Shown here piece by piece: positions 18,649 through 26,700 of a DNA stretch of 64,000 nt. This DNA is from Bog-756 sp963835465. GTDB taxonomy: Bacteria; Actinomycetota; Acidimicrobiia; Acidimicrobiales; RAAP-2. The DNA is taken from assembly GCA_963835465.1 (NCBI GenBank), contig CAWIFR010000007.1, forward strand, positions 496,001 to 560,000, given 5' to 3'. Under the pieces are notes generated by a model. That model saw only the letters and a list, made by a program, of their open reading frames with translations. It was not told the origin of the DNA and made no database searches. Both the position numbers and the translations under genes were made by a program. Within the stretch, counting starts at the first letter, position 1; every line of letters starts with the position of its first letter.

Positions 18649-19668
18649 ATGAGCGAGGCAGCTCGTCCCGGCGCGCTGGTGATCTCCCTCGACTTTGAGT
18701 TGCACTGGGGCTTGCGTGACCATGTCGGGCGACAGGATGCCCTCTACCGCCGCCTTCCATCAGCACGGCAGGCAGTGGTGGACATGGCTGCATTGTTCGA
18801 CGTCCGGGGCATCCGGGCAACATGGGCCACCGTGGGTTTTCTCTTTGCGTCCACCAAACAACAATTCCAGCAGAACCTACCGAGCGTCCGTCCGAGCTAC
18901 ACACATCCCGAACTCGATCCCTACAGCGAACCGATCGGCGAGGACGAAGAGCACGATCCTGAACATTTAGCCGGCTCGCTGGTTGATCTCCTGGCCGCCA
19001 CGCCGGGCCAAGAGGTCGGCTCGCACACCTTCTCCCACTACTACTGCTTGGAGGCGAGGCAATCGGAGGCCGGTTTCCGGGCTGATCTGGGCGCAGCGCA
19101 GGCTATCGCCAAGAGCCGGGGGCTTCACCTGCGAAGTCTGGTGCTTCCGCGCAACCAGTGGAATCCGGCATACACCAGGGTCGTACAGGACTGCGGGTTC
19201 GACTGCATTCGCGGGCCTCAGCCCAGCTGGCGACACCGCGCCGAGGGCCGCGACATCTTCGGCACCAAACTGCGTAGGACGGCGAGGATCATGGATACCT
19301 ACATGGGACTCGCTCCTCCCCCTACCACGGCTTGGGACGAGGTGCGGCGCCCCTCAGGTCTGTGCGACATTCCGGCGAGTGCGTTCCTCCGACCATTCGA
19401 CCCGGGCCGACGACATCTCGAACCACTCCGTCGGGCCCGGCTGTACTCGGGCATGCGTGCCGCGGCACGCCGGGGGCGCATTTTCCATCTGTGGTGGCAT
19501 CCCCACAACTTCTCGCAGCACCGCGACGAAAATCTGACATTCCTGGCCGAATTACTCGACGAGTTCGAGAAGCTGCAGTCGTCCGAGGGCATGCGATCCC
19601 TCTCGATGGGAGACGTAGCAGATGAGCTGGCCCCGACGGGCTCCAAGTCTCGGACGGTCAGGAGCTGA
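18649..19668 (+). CDS. Polysaccharide deacetylase-family protein (CE4/NodB-like)
   Basis: 339 residues from the ATG at 18649 (MSEAARPGALVISLD). ISLDFELHWG gives the first Asp of the NodB fold and a second acidic residue. EVGSHTFSHYYCLEA gives the H-x3-H-type metal site. LVLPRNQWNPAYTRVV and GFDCIRGPQPSW match later strands of the deformed TIM barrel. It should remove acetyl groups from GlcNAc-containing glycans with a divalent metal. No signal peptide is evident, so action on cytoplasmic or lipid-linked intermediates is possible. The frame upstream to 18430 is open but low quality. It ends 22 bp from the convergent cysC. Confidence 0.8.
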   Translation: MSEAARPGALVISLDFELHWGLRDHVGRQDALYRRLPSARQAVVDMAALFDVRGIRATWATVGFLFASTKQQFQQNLPSVRPSYTHPELDPYSEPIGEDEEHDPEHLAGSLVDLLAATPGQEVGSHTFSHYYCLEARQSEAGFRADLGAAQAIAKSRGLHLRSLVLPRNQWNPAYTRVVQDCGFDCIRGPQPSWRHRAEGRDIFGTKLRRTARIMDTYMGLAPPPTTAWDEVRRPSGLCDIPASAFLRPFDPGRRHLEPLRRARLYSGMRAAARRGRIFHLWWHPHNFSQHRDENLTFLAELLDEFEKLQSSEGMRSLSMGDVADELAPTGSKSRTVRS

Positions 19669-19689
19669 GACGGCGATGCCGAGTCGGGA

Positions 19690-20304
19690 TCAACCCGGGG
19701 CGGTCGATTTCTCGATCGCTCCATCCAAGGCGCGAAGCACTTGCTGGACGGCGTCGACCAGCGGTCGGTGGGCCTCGATGACGAGCTCGGGTGAGTCGGG
19801 CTCCTCGTAGGGATCATCGATGCCGGTGAATTGCTCGATGGCTCCAGCAGCAGCTTGCGCGTACAGGCCTTTGGCGTCACGAGCGGTGCACTCGCCAGCC
19901 GACGCGGAGAGGTAGACCTCGACGAAAGGCAGGCCTGCGGACTCGTGCAGGGCGCGGGCATGCTCACGTGAACTGGCATAGGGGCTGATGACGGCGACGA
20001 TGGACACCAGCCCAGCATCAGCGAAGAGACAGGCCACTTCGGCGATGCGCCGGCAGTTCTCCTCACGGGCGTCACGCCCGAAGCCGAGATCGTTGTTCAA
20101 TCCTGTGCGCAGGTTGTCGCCATCGAGCCGATAGGCGTTGCGCCCGGCCGCAATCAGTTGTCGTTCGAGCTCGACCGCCAGGGTCGACTTTCCCGAACCC
20201 GACAGACCGGTCAGCCATACGGTGGCGCCCGGCCCTCCCGAGGCACCGATGCGTTCGTCTCTGGTGACGCTCCCCGCATGCCAGGTCACGTTGGAGGAGT
20301 TCAT
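19690..20304 (-). CDS. cysC: Adenylylsulfate (APS) kinase
   Basis: 204 residues. Walker A is WLTGLSGSGKSTLAVELE, and the APS-binding region has RLDGDNLRTGLNNDLGF followed by DAREENCRRIAEVA. ISPYASSREHAR and FVEVYLSAS complete the family signature. It phosphorylates APS to PAPS with ATP in the cytoplasm. I chose the ATG at 20304, which has AAGGAG seven bases upstream; the longer frame has an atypical N-terminus. It follows cysN by 16 bp, giving a cysD-cysN-cysC operon. PAPS is either reduced for cysteine synthesis or used by sulfotransferases. Confidence 0.95.
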   Translation of the reverse strand: MNSSNVTWHAGSVTRDERIGASGGPGATVWLTGLSGSGKSTLAVELERQLIAAGRNAYRLDGDNLRTGLNNDLGFGRDAREENCRRIAEVACLFADAGLVSIVAVISPYASSREHARALHESAGLPFVEVYLSASAGECTARDAKGLYAQAAAGAIEQFTGIDDPYEEPDSPELVIEAHRPLVDAVQQVLRALDGAIEKSTAPG

Positions 20305-20320
20305 CGTTCTCCTTCCCGAC

Positions 20321-21571
20321 TCAGTCGGGACCCAGCAGCATGCCTGCCCCAACGGTCACGTTGGTGTCCTCGGCCGCAAGAATGAACGAACCGGTCTGCC
20401 GGTTGCGCCGATAGCTGTCATAGAAGAGTGGTTGGGTGACCCGCAGACTCACCCGACCCACATCGTTCAGGCTGAGCGTCGATGACGCCTCGTCACGGTG
20501 CAGGGTGTTGACGTCGAGCCGGTAGCGGACGTCCCGCACCACAGCACGAACCCAACGCGTGGTGTGCTTCAGAGCGAAGAAGTCGCCCACCTTCAGGGGC
20601 TTGTCCGTCATCCACGCCACCATGGCATCAAGGTCCTGACCGGTGGATGGCCGATTTGCCGGCCGGCAGATCATGTCGCCCCGAGAAACGTCGACATCGT
20701 CGTTCAGCCGGAGGGTCACCGACATGGGCGGGAAGGCTTCGTCGATGGGCCCGTTGAACATGTCGATGCCGGCCACGGTGGTGGTCAGGCCCGAGGGGAG
20801 CACCAGCACCTCGTCGCCTGGCTTGAACACACCTCCGGCCACTCGGCCGGCATAGCCGCGATAGTCAGGGACACTGGTGGCCTGAGGACGAATGACCCAC
20901 TGCACGGGAAAGCGGGGGTCGATCAGATTTCGATCCGAGGAGATGTAGACCTGCTCGAGGTGGTGCAGGAGGGAGGCACCCTCGTACCAAGGCATGTTGG
21001 CCGAGCGCTGGACCACGTTGTCGCCCTGCAGCGCCGAGATGGGGATGAAGCTGAGGTCCGAGAGCTCGAGCCGGCTGGCGAAATCGGCAAACTCCTCACG
21101 GATCGATTCGAAGACGTCGCGGTCGTAGCCCACCAAGTCCATCTTGTTGATACAGAGGAGAAGATGGGGCACCCGGAGCAGCGAGGCCAGAAAGGCGTGC
21201 CGACGGGTCTGCTCGACGATGCCCTTGCGGGCGTCGACCAGCACAATGGTCAGATCGGCGGTGGAGTTCCCGGTCACCATGTTCCGCGTGTACTGGATGT
21301 GCCCGGGTGTGTCGGCGATGATGAACTTGCGCACCGGCGTGGCGAAATAGCGGTAGGCCACGTCGATGGTGATGCCTTGCTCTCGCTCGGCTCGGAGGCC
21401 GTCGGTCAGCAGGGCCAGGTCCGTATACTCGTCGCCCCGTTGGCGGCTGACCCGCTCCACCGACTCCAGTTGGTCCTCGAAAATGGCCTTGGAGTCGTAC
21501 AGCAGGCGGCCGATGAGCGTGCTCTTACCGTCGTCGACCGAGCCCGCCGTAGCCAAGCGCAGAAGTTCCAT
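20321..21571 (-). CDS. cysN: Sulfate adenylyltransferase subunit 1 (GTPase)
   Basis: 416 residues of the EF-Tu-like GTPase that drives ATP sulfurylase. G1 is AGSVDDGKSTLIGRLLYDSK, and the switch region contains REQGITIDVAYRYF. G3 is DTPGHIQYTRNMVTG and G4 is INKMDLVGYD. Two beta-barrel domains follow. No fused APS kinase is present; that activity is the separate cysC downstream. Its ATG shares one base with the cysD stop (TGATG), which implies coupled translation for the heterodimer. Confidence 0.96.
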   Translation of the reverse strand: MELLRLATAGSVDDGKSTLIGRLLYDSKAIFEDQLESVERVSRQRGDEYTDLALLTDGLRAEREQGITIDVAYRYFATPVRKFIIADTPGHIQYTRNMVTGNSTADLTIVLVDARKGIVEQTRRHAFLASLLRVPHLLLCINKMDLVGYDRDVFESIREEFADFASRLELSDLSFIPISALQGDNVVQRSANMPWYEGASLLHHLEQVYISSDRNLIDPRFPVQWVIRPQATSVPDYRGYAGRVAGGVFKPGDEVLVLPSGLTTTVAGIDMFNGPIDEAFPPMSVTLRLNDDVDVSRGDMICRPANRPSTGQDLDAMVAWMTDKPLKVGDFFALKHTTRWVRAVVRDVRYRLDVNTLHRDEASSTLSLNDVGRVSLRVTQPLFYDSYRRNRQTGSFILAAEDTNVTVGAGMLLGPD

Positions 21572-22506
21572 CAGAAGTACCCCTCGCGCTTTCGGTCTTC
21601 CATCGAGGCCTCGCTGACCCGGTCGTCGGCCCGGGTGGCGCCCCGCTCGGTCAGACGGGAGGCGGCCACTTCGAGCACGATATCCTCGGCCGACGCCGCC
21701 GGTGACTCCACAGCCCCAGTGACAGTCATATCCCCCACGGTCCGATAGCGCACGGATGCCTCGAAGATCTCTTCGTCGTCACGAAGGCTGACATAGGGGC
21801 CAACGGCCAGCAGCATCCCGTCGCGGCGGAACACCTGACGGCGATGGGAGTAGTAGATCTCGGGAAGCGGGATCTCCTCCCTGGCGATGTACTGCCAGAT
21901 GTCCAACTCGGTCCAGTCCGACAGGGGGAACACCCGGATGTGCTCGCCAGCACGGTGGCGGCCGTTATAGAGGGACCACAGCTCGGGGCGCTGGTTCTTC
22001 GGGTCCCACTGACCGAATTCATCCCGGAACGAGAATACCCGCTCCTTGGCCCGGGCCTTCTCCTCGTCGCGGCGGGCGCCGCCGAACACGGCGTCGAACT
22101 TGTGCTCGGTGATGGCGTCGAGCAGCGTTCGCGTCTGGAGCCGATTGCGAGAGGGGTCAGGCCCAGCCTCCTCGACAGCCCGGCCAGCGTCGATCGACTC
22201 CTGCACCGAGGCCACCACCAGATTGACGCCGAGGTCATCCGCACAGCGATCACGGAACCGCAGCACTTCAGGGAAGTTGTGCCCGGTGTCGATGTGCATG
22301 ACCGGGAAGGGGATCCGTCCCGGCCAGAAGGCCCGTCGGGCGAGATGGAGCATCACCACCGAGTCCTTACCCCCGGAGAAGAGCAGCACCGGACGCTCGA
22401 ATTCAGCTGCCACCTCACGGATGATGTGGATGGACTGGGCCTCGATGCTCTGCAGCTGCGTGAGCTGATAGTGACCCGATCCCGTCCCTGGTGTTCCCCG
22501 GTCCAT
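21571..22506 (-). CDS. cysD: Sulfate adenylyltransferase subunit 2
   Basis: 311 residues of the PP-loop ATP pyrophosphatase type. The PP-loop is FSGGKDSVVMLHLARRAF, and FPVMHIDTGHNFPEV, FGGARRDEEKARAKERVFS and PLSDWTELDIWQYI are family signatures. It forms APS from sulfate and ATP with CysN. The start at 22506 gives the expected N-terminus; the in-frame extension to 22575 is basic and unlike CysD. No ribosome site precedes this ATG, but a TAGATT hexamer lies about 10 bases upstream, so a nearly leaderless transcript is possible. Confidence 0.95.
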   Translation of the reverse strand: MDRGTPGTGSGHYQLTQLQSIEAQSIHIIREVAAEFERPVLLFSGGKDSVVMLHLARRAFWPGRIPFPVMHIDTGHNFPEVLRFRDRCADDLGVNLVVASVQESIDAGRAVEEAGPDPSRNRLQTRTLLDAITEHKFDAVFGGARRDEEKARAKERVFSFRDEFGQWDPKNQRPELWSLYNGRHRAGEHIRVFPLSDWTELDIWQYIAREEIPLPEIYYSHRRQVFRRDGMLLAVGPYVSLRDDEEIFEASVRYRTVGDMTVTGAVESPAASAEDIVLEVAASRLTERGATRADDRVSEASMEDRKREGYF

Positions 22507-22669
22507 GACCGGCAAATCTAGCCGCGGCCAGCGAGGCTCGTATCGGTGGCGAGGATACCGGCCCGCCTCGACCACAGGGGTCGATTACCTGTGACCTCGG
22601 ACGGGCGGCGCCGACGACCGCCCAGCAGCTCCTCGCGGCCCGGTTGGTATGCTTGCCGTCGGAGTACTC

Positions 22670-23587
22670 ATGGACCGCACACGCCGCCTCAGCCTCAGCC
22701 TGGCCCTCACTGCGGTGCTGGTCGTGGTCGAGGTGGCCTTCGGGATCGTGGCGCACTCCAGCGGACTGCTGGCCGATGCCGGACACAACGTGGCCGATGC
22801 CGGTGCCCTGCTCCTGTCCCTCGTGGCCGTGCGCCTGGCCCTGCGTCCGCCCAGTGCCGCCCGGTCGTACGGCAACCACCGGGCCACCATCCTCGCCGCG
22901 CTAGCCAATTCCTCGCTGATCGCGGTGGTGACCGTCCTGATCGTCTTCGACAGCGTCCACCGCCTGATCCATCCTGCGCCAGTCCGGGCCGGCATCGTTG
23001 TCGTGGTCGCCTCGGTCGGCCTGGTGATCAACGCCCTCGCCGTCCTGGTGCTCCGGGATAGGTCCAACGACCTCAACATGCGCTCGGCGGTCCTCCATAT
23101 GACCGGTGACGCCTTGGCCTCACTGGCGGTGGTTCTGGCTGGTGTGGTGATGCTGTTCGACTCCTCAGCAACCTGGCTCGACCCAGCCTCAGCCCTGATC
23201 GTGGCAGCCATCATCGTGCAGCAGGCCGTGCGCATCTTCCGGGCCAGCATCGATGTGCTCCTCGAATCCACCCCGTCCGGGCTCGACCTCGGGGACCTGA
23301 CCAGCTCGATGACTGCAGTACAGGGCGTAACGGAGGTACACGACCTCCACGTGTGGAACCTCTCCAGCGAGCTGCGGGTGCTCTCCGCCCACGTCGTGCT
23401 CGACGGGCATCCCTCCCTCGAGGAAGCCCAGGCCGTCGGTGACGAGGTCCGCCGCGCCCTCGCAGAGCCCTACGCCATTTCCCACAGCACGCTTGAGCTG
23501 GAATGCGAGCGGTGCCAGGACGATGACGATCCGTGTCGGATGCAGACGGTCTCGTCCATCTCAGCCGAACCCCTGCACCACCACTGA
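22670..23587 (+). CDS. Cation diffusion facilitator transporter (CzcD-like)
   Basis: 305 residues with six membrane helices. TM2 has GLLADAGHNVADAG and TM5 has HMTGDALASLAVV, the paired H/D-x3-D metal site of Zn2+/Cd2+/Co2+ exporters. A cytoplasmic C-terminal ferredoxin-like domain follows (HDLHVWNLSSELRVLSAHV). The tail has a CERCQ motif, a run of acidic residues and a terminal HHH that may bind metal. The ATG at 22670 is preferred because GGAG lies nine bases upstream; an ATG at 22649 is also in frame. It is divergent from cysD. Confidence 0.93.
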   Translation: MDRTRRLSLSLALTAVLVVVEVAFGIVAHSSGLLADAGHNVADAGALLLSLVAVRLALRPPSAARSYGNHRATILAALANSSLIAVVTVLIVFDSVHRLIHPAPVRAGIVVVVASVGLVINALAVLVLRDRSNDLNMRSAVLHMTGDALASLAVVLAGVVMLFDSSATWLDPASALIVAAIIVQQAVRIFRASIDVLLESTPSGLDLGDLTSSMTAVQGVTEVHDLHVWNLSSELRVLSAHVVLDGHPSLEEAQAVGDEVRRALAEPYAISHSTLELECERCQDDDDPCRMQTVSSISAEPLHHH

Positions 23588-23619
23588 AACGAGAGTCCCA
23601 GGCGAGACTCCAGTACTCG

Positions 23620-23636
23620 CCGCTCCCGTGGAGCGG
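23620..23636 (+). terminator. Short hairpin downstream of the cation transporter
   Basis: CCGCTCC-CGT-GGAGCGG forms a perfect 7-bp stem with a 3-base loop 33 bp after the transporter stop. There is no T-run behind it, so any terminator would be of the weak GC-only kind common in high-GC bacteria. Confidence 0.35.
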
Positions 23637-23841
23637 AGCTCCAACAAGCGTTCCTGCGGCGAACCGACCGGAGCGATCCGCCGGAGCGGAGCGCCACGAT
23701 TAAGGGAACGCGGGGCACGCTCGCCCGCTCGCACACACCCAGGCTCCCTGGTTCACCTCCTGGAGCTGCCCGTCCGACAGTTCACCCTCGGCTGGCCGGA
23801 TGCCGGCACCGTGGGTAAACGTCAGCGACCGAGTGTGGCGC

Positions 23842-24036
23842 TCACAACCTCACGCCCTGGCGTACGAGTGCGAGCTCGATCCTCGACCTCTCCCGGTCAG
23901 GATCGGCGAAGTCCTGGACATCGCAGACAACTCCACAAGTGCGCGCCAGATGGATGAGGGCGACGTCGCAGGAGAGGCTGACGGCGAGCTGCGCCGCCCC
24001 CGCTTCGAGCGTGGGATCGGCCCGGTTCTCGACCAC
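23842..24036 (-). CDS. Small hypothetical protein (tentative)
   Basis: 64 residues, MVENRADPTLEAGAAQ onward, with a central hydrophobic helix carrying two Cys (LSCDVALIHLARTCGVVCDV) and an acidic-basic tail. It lies 112 bp downstream of the HTH gene on the same strand. The amino-acid composition is reasonable for a real protein, but there is no family match I recognise and no strong ribosome site. It may be chance. The flanking sequence (23588-23841 and 24037-24148) shows nothing else I can support. Confidence 0.25.
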   Translation of the reverse strand: MVENRADPTLEAGAAQLAVSLSCDVALIHLARTCGVVCDVQDFADPDRERSRIELALVRQGVRL

Positions 24037-24148
24037 TCGCTTTCAGCAACGCAATAGAGAGGTCAGCGCATCCGATCTGTCGGTGCGGCACATTCCACCT
24101 GCTTGCCCAACAGGGAGATGCGCAAGAGATCGGGGTACAGCGCCACCG

Positions 24149-24517
24149 TTACAGCAGCGTGGGAGCGGGCAGCATTGACCTGGCCTCGCGCACCCAACGA
24201 CTGGCGAGCTGGCGAGAGACCCCAAAGGCCCTCCCAATGTCTGCGATCGACATTCCCTCAGCCAGAGAGGGCAGGAGAATTGCACTCAATTCGGCGTGCC
24301 GGGCCCGCTGGAACGTCATCAGTAAGTCGTGCGTATCGCTCCGAAGCTGGGCGGTGCCCTCCCCTTGATCCGCCAGCCATTGGGAGACGGACGTTTCGCT
24401 GCCAATGGCCGCGGCCATGCGCTCGCTTTCGGCCTCCGCTCTCCGCAGCTGGAGACGAAGGGCGGACGATGCTTCGTTCGCCTCGTGGATTGCTCTGATC
24501 GCCTCGCCGCGATCCAT
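24149..24517 (-). CDS. Small helix-turn-helix protein
   Basis: 122 residues from the ATG at 24517, which has GGAGGG at a good distance upstream. The N-terminal ~60 residues are a charged helical region (EANEASSALRLQLRRAEAES). The C-terminus has a clear helix-turn-helix: LAEGMSIADIGRAFGVSRQL followed by ASRWVREARS. This resembles small resolvase-like or WhiB-independent DNA-binding proteins of actinobacteria, but I cannot name a family. It stands alone in a gene-poor stretch and may be a leftover of a mobile element or a local regulator. Confidence 0.65.
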   Translation of the reverse strand: MDRGEAIRAIHEANEASSALRLQLRRAEAESERMAAAIGSETSVSQWLADQGEGTAQLRSDTHDLLMTFQRARHAELSAILLPSLAEGMSIADIGRAFGVSRQLASRWVREARSMLPAPTLL

Positions 24518-25432
24518 GGCCACCGCCCTCCTTGCTCCCGGGACTGCTCCAGTCGGACTGGCTGGGACCGCCTTGGGCGCACTTGCCTCCACGGTGCTCC
24601 ACGAAGGGTCTCAGCGCCAGGGCCGATGGTCACAATTGCCCGGTTCCTCCCGGTGGCATGGGCACGGCCGGCCCGCGAGCGGCACCACGCTCGGCTCGCC
24701 ATGACTCGATGCCGGCCTGATCACCATCGCTGCGCCTACCGGAACGTTCTGGGTGACCCCGGTAGCGCCTTCAGGCCCGGCCGGCCCGCGGATCTGACAG
24801 GACCCTGGGTGCGCGGATGCCCGAAGGGCTCTCGGGTCACCTGACGCGTCGAGCCCACTGCGCCGCTTGCCGCGGCCGCGGCCCCGTGCTCTGGGACTCG
24901 GACTCAGCCACCGGTTGGCGGCGGGCACCTGGCCACGGTGCGTGAAGAGAATGGTCGGGTTGGGCGGTTGCCAGCGAACCGGGGTCGAGCGCGTGGCCAT
25001 GGCTCTGGACGCGCCGCGGCCCCGAGTAACCGAACGGCTGACGCCGCCCGAGCTCCTCGGGGCCACGATCACGGTGGACCGCCAGGCCTGGCGCCGAGTC
25101 GTGTCGGACAACCCTTCACCAGGCATCGAACCGCCGCGCCCTAGAGCACGTCGGCCCTCTGTTCGGACCACCACACCGGTCACCTACGGTCCCGTCTGCC
25201 TCCCGGAAGGATCTCTGATCGGACCTTTCGGCCCTCTCGTCCGATCCTCCCCGGTGACTTCCGGGGCTTCGGCTTCCCGACAAAGGTCATGCTGATTGAC
25301 GCCACTACGAAGGTCAAGGGCGATCGCCGAAATCCCTACCTTTTCCGCTGCATTCATTGGCCTGTCCCCAGGTTTTCGCTAGATCTCCACCGCTATTCCC
25401 CAGGTGAGCGCCGGGACGCTAGAGTCCTCTTG
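24518..25432. other. Gene-poor stretch
   Basis: About 900 bp without a frame that I can support. Open frames on both strands are Arg/Pro/Gly-rich and look like GC-driven chance frames. The only structure I see is the pair of hairpins at 25217-25266, listed separately. A decayed gene cannot be excluded. Confidence 0.5.
25217..25266 (+). other. Two tandem perfect hairpins upstream of the GH43-like gene
   Basis: Stem 1 pairs GATCGGAC (25217-25224) with GTCCGATC (25239-25246) across a 14-base loop. Stem 2 pairs CCCCGG (25249-25254) with CCGGGG (25261-25266) across TGACTT. They are separated by two bases and lie about 170 bp before the start at 25433. They could be a structured 5' leader, or terminator-like ends of an upstream transcript. 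There is no T-run. Confidence 0.4.
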
Positions 25433-26700
25433 ATGCGTAGGGGTGGGGGCCACAAGGCTCGCAGCGTCAGCGACCTCCTGTCTCAGGATGACGAGACCGA
25501 AGGGAATGGGGACACCGGGGCGGCAGCGGCACCGTCCCCCGGCACGACGTCGGCCGCCTCTCCGAGGAGCCGTCGGTCCACCCTGAAGGTTGCAGCCGTC
25601 GTCGCGGTCATCCTGGCTGCGATCGTCGCCGTCATTGCGTCGGCGCCGGGCTGGCTGGGCGCTCAGGCCGCCACCCCTCCGGCCCCGAAGCAGACGCAGG
25701 CCGCCGCTGCCCAGGAATCACCGAGCACTGTGCTCTCCTCCTCCACCGCCAGTCAGCCACCAGCCAGCGCCGACCCGTCGGCACCCGGACGCCTCGTCCC
25801 ATCCGGCGAAAGCCGCTCGGACCCGTTCCTCTACCAGGCCAATGGGCGCTACTACCTCTACACCAGCGGCACCACGACGGACTCCATCCCTCTGCTCAAT
25901 GTGCCTGTCTCCAGCAGCACCGACATGAAGATTGGAGCCGGCCCATCGACGCCATGCCGTCCCTTCCCGCCTGGGCGGCCCCCCCGTTCACCTGGGCCCC
26001 AGATGTCCATCGCTTCGGTTCGACCTACGTCCTCTACTACACGGCTTATCTCGTGATGTTCGACGAACAGTGCATCGGGTCGGCGACGTCGTCCTCACCG
26101 CTCGGGCCCTTCACCGCCCAGGTCCATCCCACCATCTGTCAGTCCGACCTGTCCGGCTCCATCGACCCCCGGGTGTTCACCGACGACTCCGGCACCAATT
26201 GGATGCTCTGGAAGTCGGACCAGAACGCCCACGGTCGTCCCACGCCCACCACGCTGTGGTCCCAACGGCTGTCGGCCAACGGGCTCGGCCTGGTCGGCAC
26301 ACCGACCGCCCTGATGAGCCCGGACGAGGCCTGGCAGGGGACCATCGTCGAGGCCCCGGACATGGTGGAGGTGAACGGTGTCTACTGGCTGACCTACGCG
26401 GCGAACTGGTTCAACCAGCCGGCCTACGGCATCGGCGTGGCGTGGTGCGTCGGACCGTCGGGACCGTGCGCCGACGTCTCCACCAAGCCCCTGATCGGCT
26501 CCAATGCCCAAGGGCAGGGTCCGGGGGAGCCTTCGTTCTACCAGGACGCAAACGGCGTCTGGCTGCTCTACTCGCCCACCATGTACACCGAGGGCGACCC
26601 CAACCGGCCGGTGTACATCACCCGAGTGGGCTTCGCTACCTCTGGGGCCTATCTGGCCGCTGGAGACCCCCCGTCGCCGCTTCCGGCGTCAGCCCCGTAG
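25433..26700 (+). CDS. Membrane-anchored GH43-like glycosidase with a frameshift
   Basis: About 422 residues. After a basic cytoplasmic start (MRRGGGHKARSVSDLL) comes one TM helix (STLKVAAVVAVILAAIVAVI) and an Ala/Pro/Ser-rich linker. The rest is a five-bladed beta-propeller of glycoside hydrolase family 43: RSDPFLYQANGRYYLYTSG (base Asp), APDVHRFGSTYVLYY (second Asp) and TIVEAPDMVEVNGVYWLTY (acid Glu). The frame changes between about 25936 and 25954, where the expected W-E-P-x-x-DAMPSLP junction is garbled. GH43 enzymes are often arabinosidases or xylosidases acting on cell-surface glycans. Its stop region overlaps the convergent gatB by 12 bp. Confidence 0.8.

Noticed and set aside
24611..25183. 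A 190-codon minus-strand frame in the gene-poor stretch
   Set aside because: It is Arg/Gly/Pro/Ser-rich with no ribosome site, no domain and no hydrophobic core; it is a chance frame.
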